From JAGOTP01 sp964359565 (GTDB lineage: Bacteria > Patescibacteriota > Patescibacteriia > 2-12-FULL-60-25): 21,235 nt of DNA. The stretch spans positions 1-21,235 of the forward strand of contig CAYHTN010000013.1 of the NCBI GenBank assembly GCA_964359565.1, given 5' to 3'. The position numbers were made by a program, and so were the translations under genes. A model generated the notes under the pieces. The model saw only the letters and a program-made list of their open reading frames with translations, was not told the origin of the DNA and did not search any database. Positions 19,514 through 21,235 of this stretch are shown in pieces (the stretch's first letter is position 1; the number at the start of each line of letters is the position of its first letter).

Positions 19514-21235
19514 ATGGCCTACGCGGCACGACGCCCTGCACGTTCTTCGTTTGAAACACTGACACCTGCTCGTCTGGTTTTTGTCTTAGTGGTTTTTGGG
19601 ATCGCAGGATTGGTGTTAATCGGGCGCTATTTTCAATTGCAAGTGCTCGAATATAAAACCTGGCGTCTCCTCGCTTGGGACCAACACGAAGTTTCGGCGT
19701 CTCTTGTTCCGCGTCGGGGAACGATCTACGTCCGTGATCTCTACGATGGGCAGCTGTATCCCGTCGCGAAGGATCGAGATGCGTGGGAAGTCTATGCTGT
19801 TCCACGCGATCTGAAAGACGGGGAGCGCGAGCCACTCGCGACGGAGCTCTCGAGCCTTTTAGGCCTTCCCAAAGAAGATGTGTTGAAGAAAATCTCTTCG
19901 ACCTCCAGCGCCTACGCGCCGCTTTCAAAAGATGTGCCGTATGAGAAAATCGAAGCGATTCGCGGCAAAGGCTGGCGTACGATTGGGATTACCAAAGGAC
20001 CGGCACGGTTTTATCCCGAAACGGGTTTAGGCGGGCAGCTCTGGGGCTATGTCACCCTCGATGACGAAAATCATCGCGTTGGGTATTACGGGATTGAAGG
20101 CTATCATCAATCTCTCTTAGCGGGGGAATATGGGTCGCTTGTGACTGAACGGGATGCGGCTGGTCGTCGTCTCACCGTTGGCACGATTGATTTAAAAGAG
20201 GCAAAGAATGGCGCGGATATCGTGCTTACGATCGATCGCAGTATCCAACGCATGGCCTGTGAAAAAGCGGCCGAAGCGGTCCGTCGTTTTGATGCCGAAA
20301 GTACGACGATTGTCATCATGGATCCAGATACGGGAGCCATTCTTGGTATGTGTGCCTTCCCAGATTTTGATCCTGCCCGTGTACGAGATATCCCTTCTTT
20401 GGGGGTGTTAAATAACCCCGCCATCTTTTATCAATACGAACCTGGATCAGTTTTTAAAGCCGTGACTGTTTCTGCGGGTATCGAGACCGGCAAGATCAAT
20501 CCGATGAGTACTTACGTCGATACGGGTCTTGAGCTCATCGATGGATTCCCGATTCGTAACTCCGACCTTAAGGCCCATGGGACCCAAACCATGACTCAGG
20601 TTCTTACCAAGTCATTGAATACTGGAACGATTCATATCCAGCGACTCTTAGGTCAACAGCTTTTTGAAGATTTTGTGGTTCGTTTTGGCTTTGGCGAGCC
20701 AACCGGTGTTGAGCTTAATAAAGAAGTGAGAGGGGATATCTCGCAGCTATCTCGTAAGGGAAAGGTATTTGGAGCCACTGGTTCGTATGGCCAAGGACTC
20801 AGTGTAACCCCTCTTCAGATGGTATCCGCCTACGCCACCATCGGAAACGGCGGAAAGTTCATGAAACCCTATATCATTCAAGAAATTATTCGCCCCGATG
20901 GAACCAAAGTCGCAACCAAACCGCAAGTGGTTCGTGAAGTCATCAGTAGTCGTACTTCGCGTCTTGTTACGGGGATGTTAGTTGATGTGGTCGAAAATGG
21001 TCATGGAAAACGTGCTGGTGTCGATGGCTACTATGTGGCCGGCAAAACCGGTACCGCTCAGGTGCCTAAGCCGAATGGGAAGGGTTACCTTGATAATTCG
21101 ATTACGATCGGTTCATTTGCGGGGTATGCGCCTGCGGATCATCCCAAGTTTGCCATGATCGTAAAGGTAGATAGACCAAGAACCGTCCAATTCGCCGAGT
21201 CATCGGCGGCTCCTATTTTTGGAGAAATGTCGAAG
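19514..21235 (+). CDS. ftsI: Class B penicillin-binding protein (FtsI-like transpeptidase), C-terminus cut by window edge
   Basis: A D,D-transpeptidase that cross-links peptidoglycan, with 574 residues in the window and no stop. A single membrane helix lies at about 20-40, followed by the dimerisation/pedestal domain with PRRGTIYVRD (66-75) and the segment RFYPETG...GYVTLDDE...GIEG (about 165-196), which resembles FtsI/PBP3 more than MrdA/PBP2. The transpeptidase motifs are intact: SVFK (312-315, nucleophile S312 and K315), SLN (367-369) and KTG (511-513). The start ATG at 19514 follows rarA by 21 bp with no Shine-Dalgarno. It shows that the organism makes a cross-linked wall, relevant to the M15 carboxypeptidase domain in the pilin fusion. 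The symbol is offered as the best match; a second elongation-type class B protein elsewhere in the genome cannot be excluded. Confidence 0.9.
   Translation, partial: MAYAARRPARSSFETLTPARLVFVLVVFGIAGLVLIGRYFQLQVLEYKTWRLLAWDQHEVSASLVPRRGTIYVRDLYDGQLYPVAKDRDAWEVYAVPRDLKDGEREPLATELSSLLGLPKEDVLKKISSTSSAYAPLSKDVPYEKIEAIRGKGWRTIGITKGPARFYPETGLGGQLWGYVTLDDENHRVGYYGIEGYHQSLLAGEYGSLVTERDAAGRRLTVGTIDLKEAKNGADIVLTIDRSIQRMACEKAAEAVRRFDAESTTIVIMDPDTGAILGMCAFPDFDPARVRDIPSLGVLNNPAIFYQYEPGSVFKAVTVSAGIETGKINPMSTYVDTGLELIDGFPIRNSDLKAHGTQTMTQVLTKSLNTGTIHIQRLLGQQLFEDFVVRFGFGEPTGVELNKEVRGDISQLSRKGKVFGATGSYGQGLSVTPLQMVSAYATIGNGGKFMKPYIIQEIIRPDGTKVATKPQVVREVISSRTSRLVTGMLVDVVENGHGKRAGVDGYYVAGKTGTAQVPKPNGKGYLDNSITIGSFAGYAPADHPKFAMIVKVDRPRTVQFAESSAAPIFGEMSK

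Noticed and set aside
1..21235. CRISPR arrays, tRNA/rRNA genes, integrase sites or a replication origin
   Set aside because: No short regularly spaced repeats, tRNA-like cloverleaf, rRNA sequence, integrase or DnaA-box cluster was noticed, and coding sequence fills nearly all of the window.

Overview
The window looks like a chromosomal segment of a Candidate Phyla Radiation (Patescibacteria) bacterium. Three things point there. Two proteins carry a two-helix pilin module of the CPR type IV secretion pilin kind. Shine-Dalgarno sequences are almost absent. Genes are packed tightly, with overlaps or gaps of only a few bases. The lineage is an inference from family resemblance; no rRNA or marker gene is present to prove it. 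Base composition is near 50% GC by eye. All eleven complete genes end in TAA or TAG.

Left part (1-12561, all minus strand, read right to left). A 960-residue coiled-coil/membrane protein of unknown function is followed by two repeats of a 'beta-propeller + pilin-enzyme fusion' unit. Unit 1 is a 419-aa membrane-anchored propeller and an 879-aa pilin fused to an M15-type D,D-carboxypeptidase and a further conserved domain. Unit 2 is a 415-aa propeller, a DsbA-like thiol oxidoreductase and a 949-aa pilin fused to a C39-like cysteine peptidase and an alpha/beta-hydrolase-like domain. The two pilin fusions share a 741-bp segment that is identical base for base. It covers the whole mature N-terminal module, while signal peptides, tails and neighbouring propeller paralogs all differ. 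radA (partial at the left edge) closes the run.

Middle part (12641-16681, minus strand). lemA, htpX and clpC form an envelope and protein quality-control cluster, ending in a hairpin terminator at 12609-12634. Right part (16812-21235, plus strand, divergent from lemA). It holds a phosphomannomutase/phosphoglucomutase, the replication-associated AAA+ ATPase rarA and a class B penicillin-binding protein cut by the window edge.

Reading: the left cluster probably builds an envelope-spanning, pilus-like apparatus whose subunits display peptidoglycan- or protein-cutting enzymes outside the membrane. The DsbA-like protein would oxidise the cysteine-rich ectodomains, and the propellers may act as partner or scaffold proteins. 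This is the part of the window most likely to be undescribed. Its biological role (cell-wall remodelling, attachment to or attack on a host cell, DNA transfer) cannot be decided from sequence alone.
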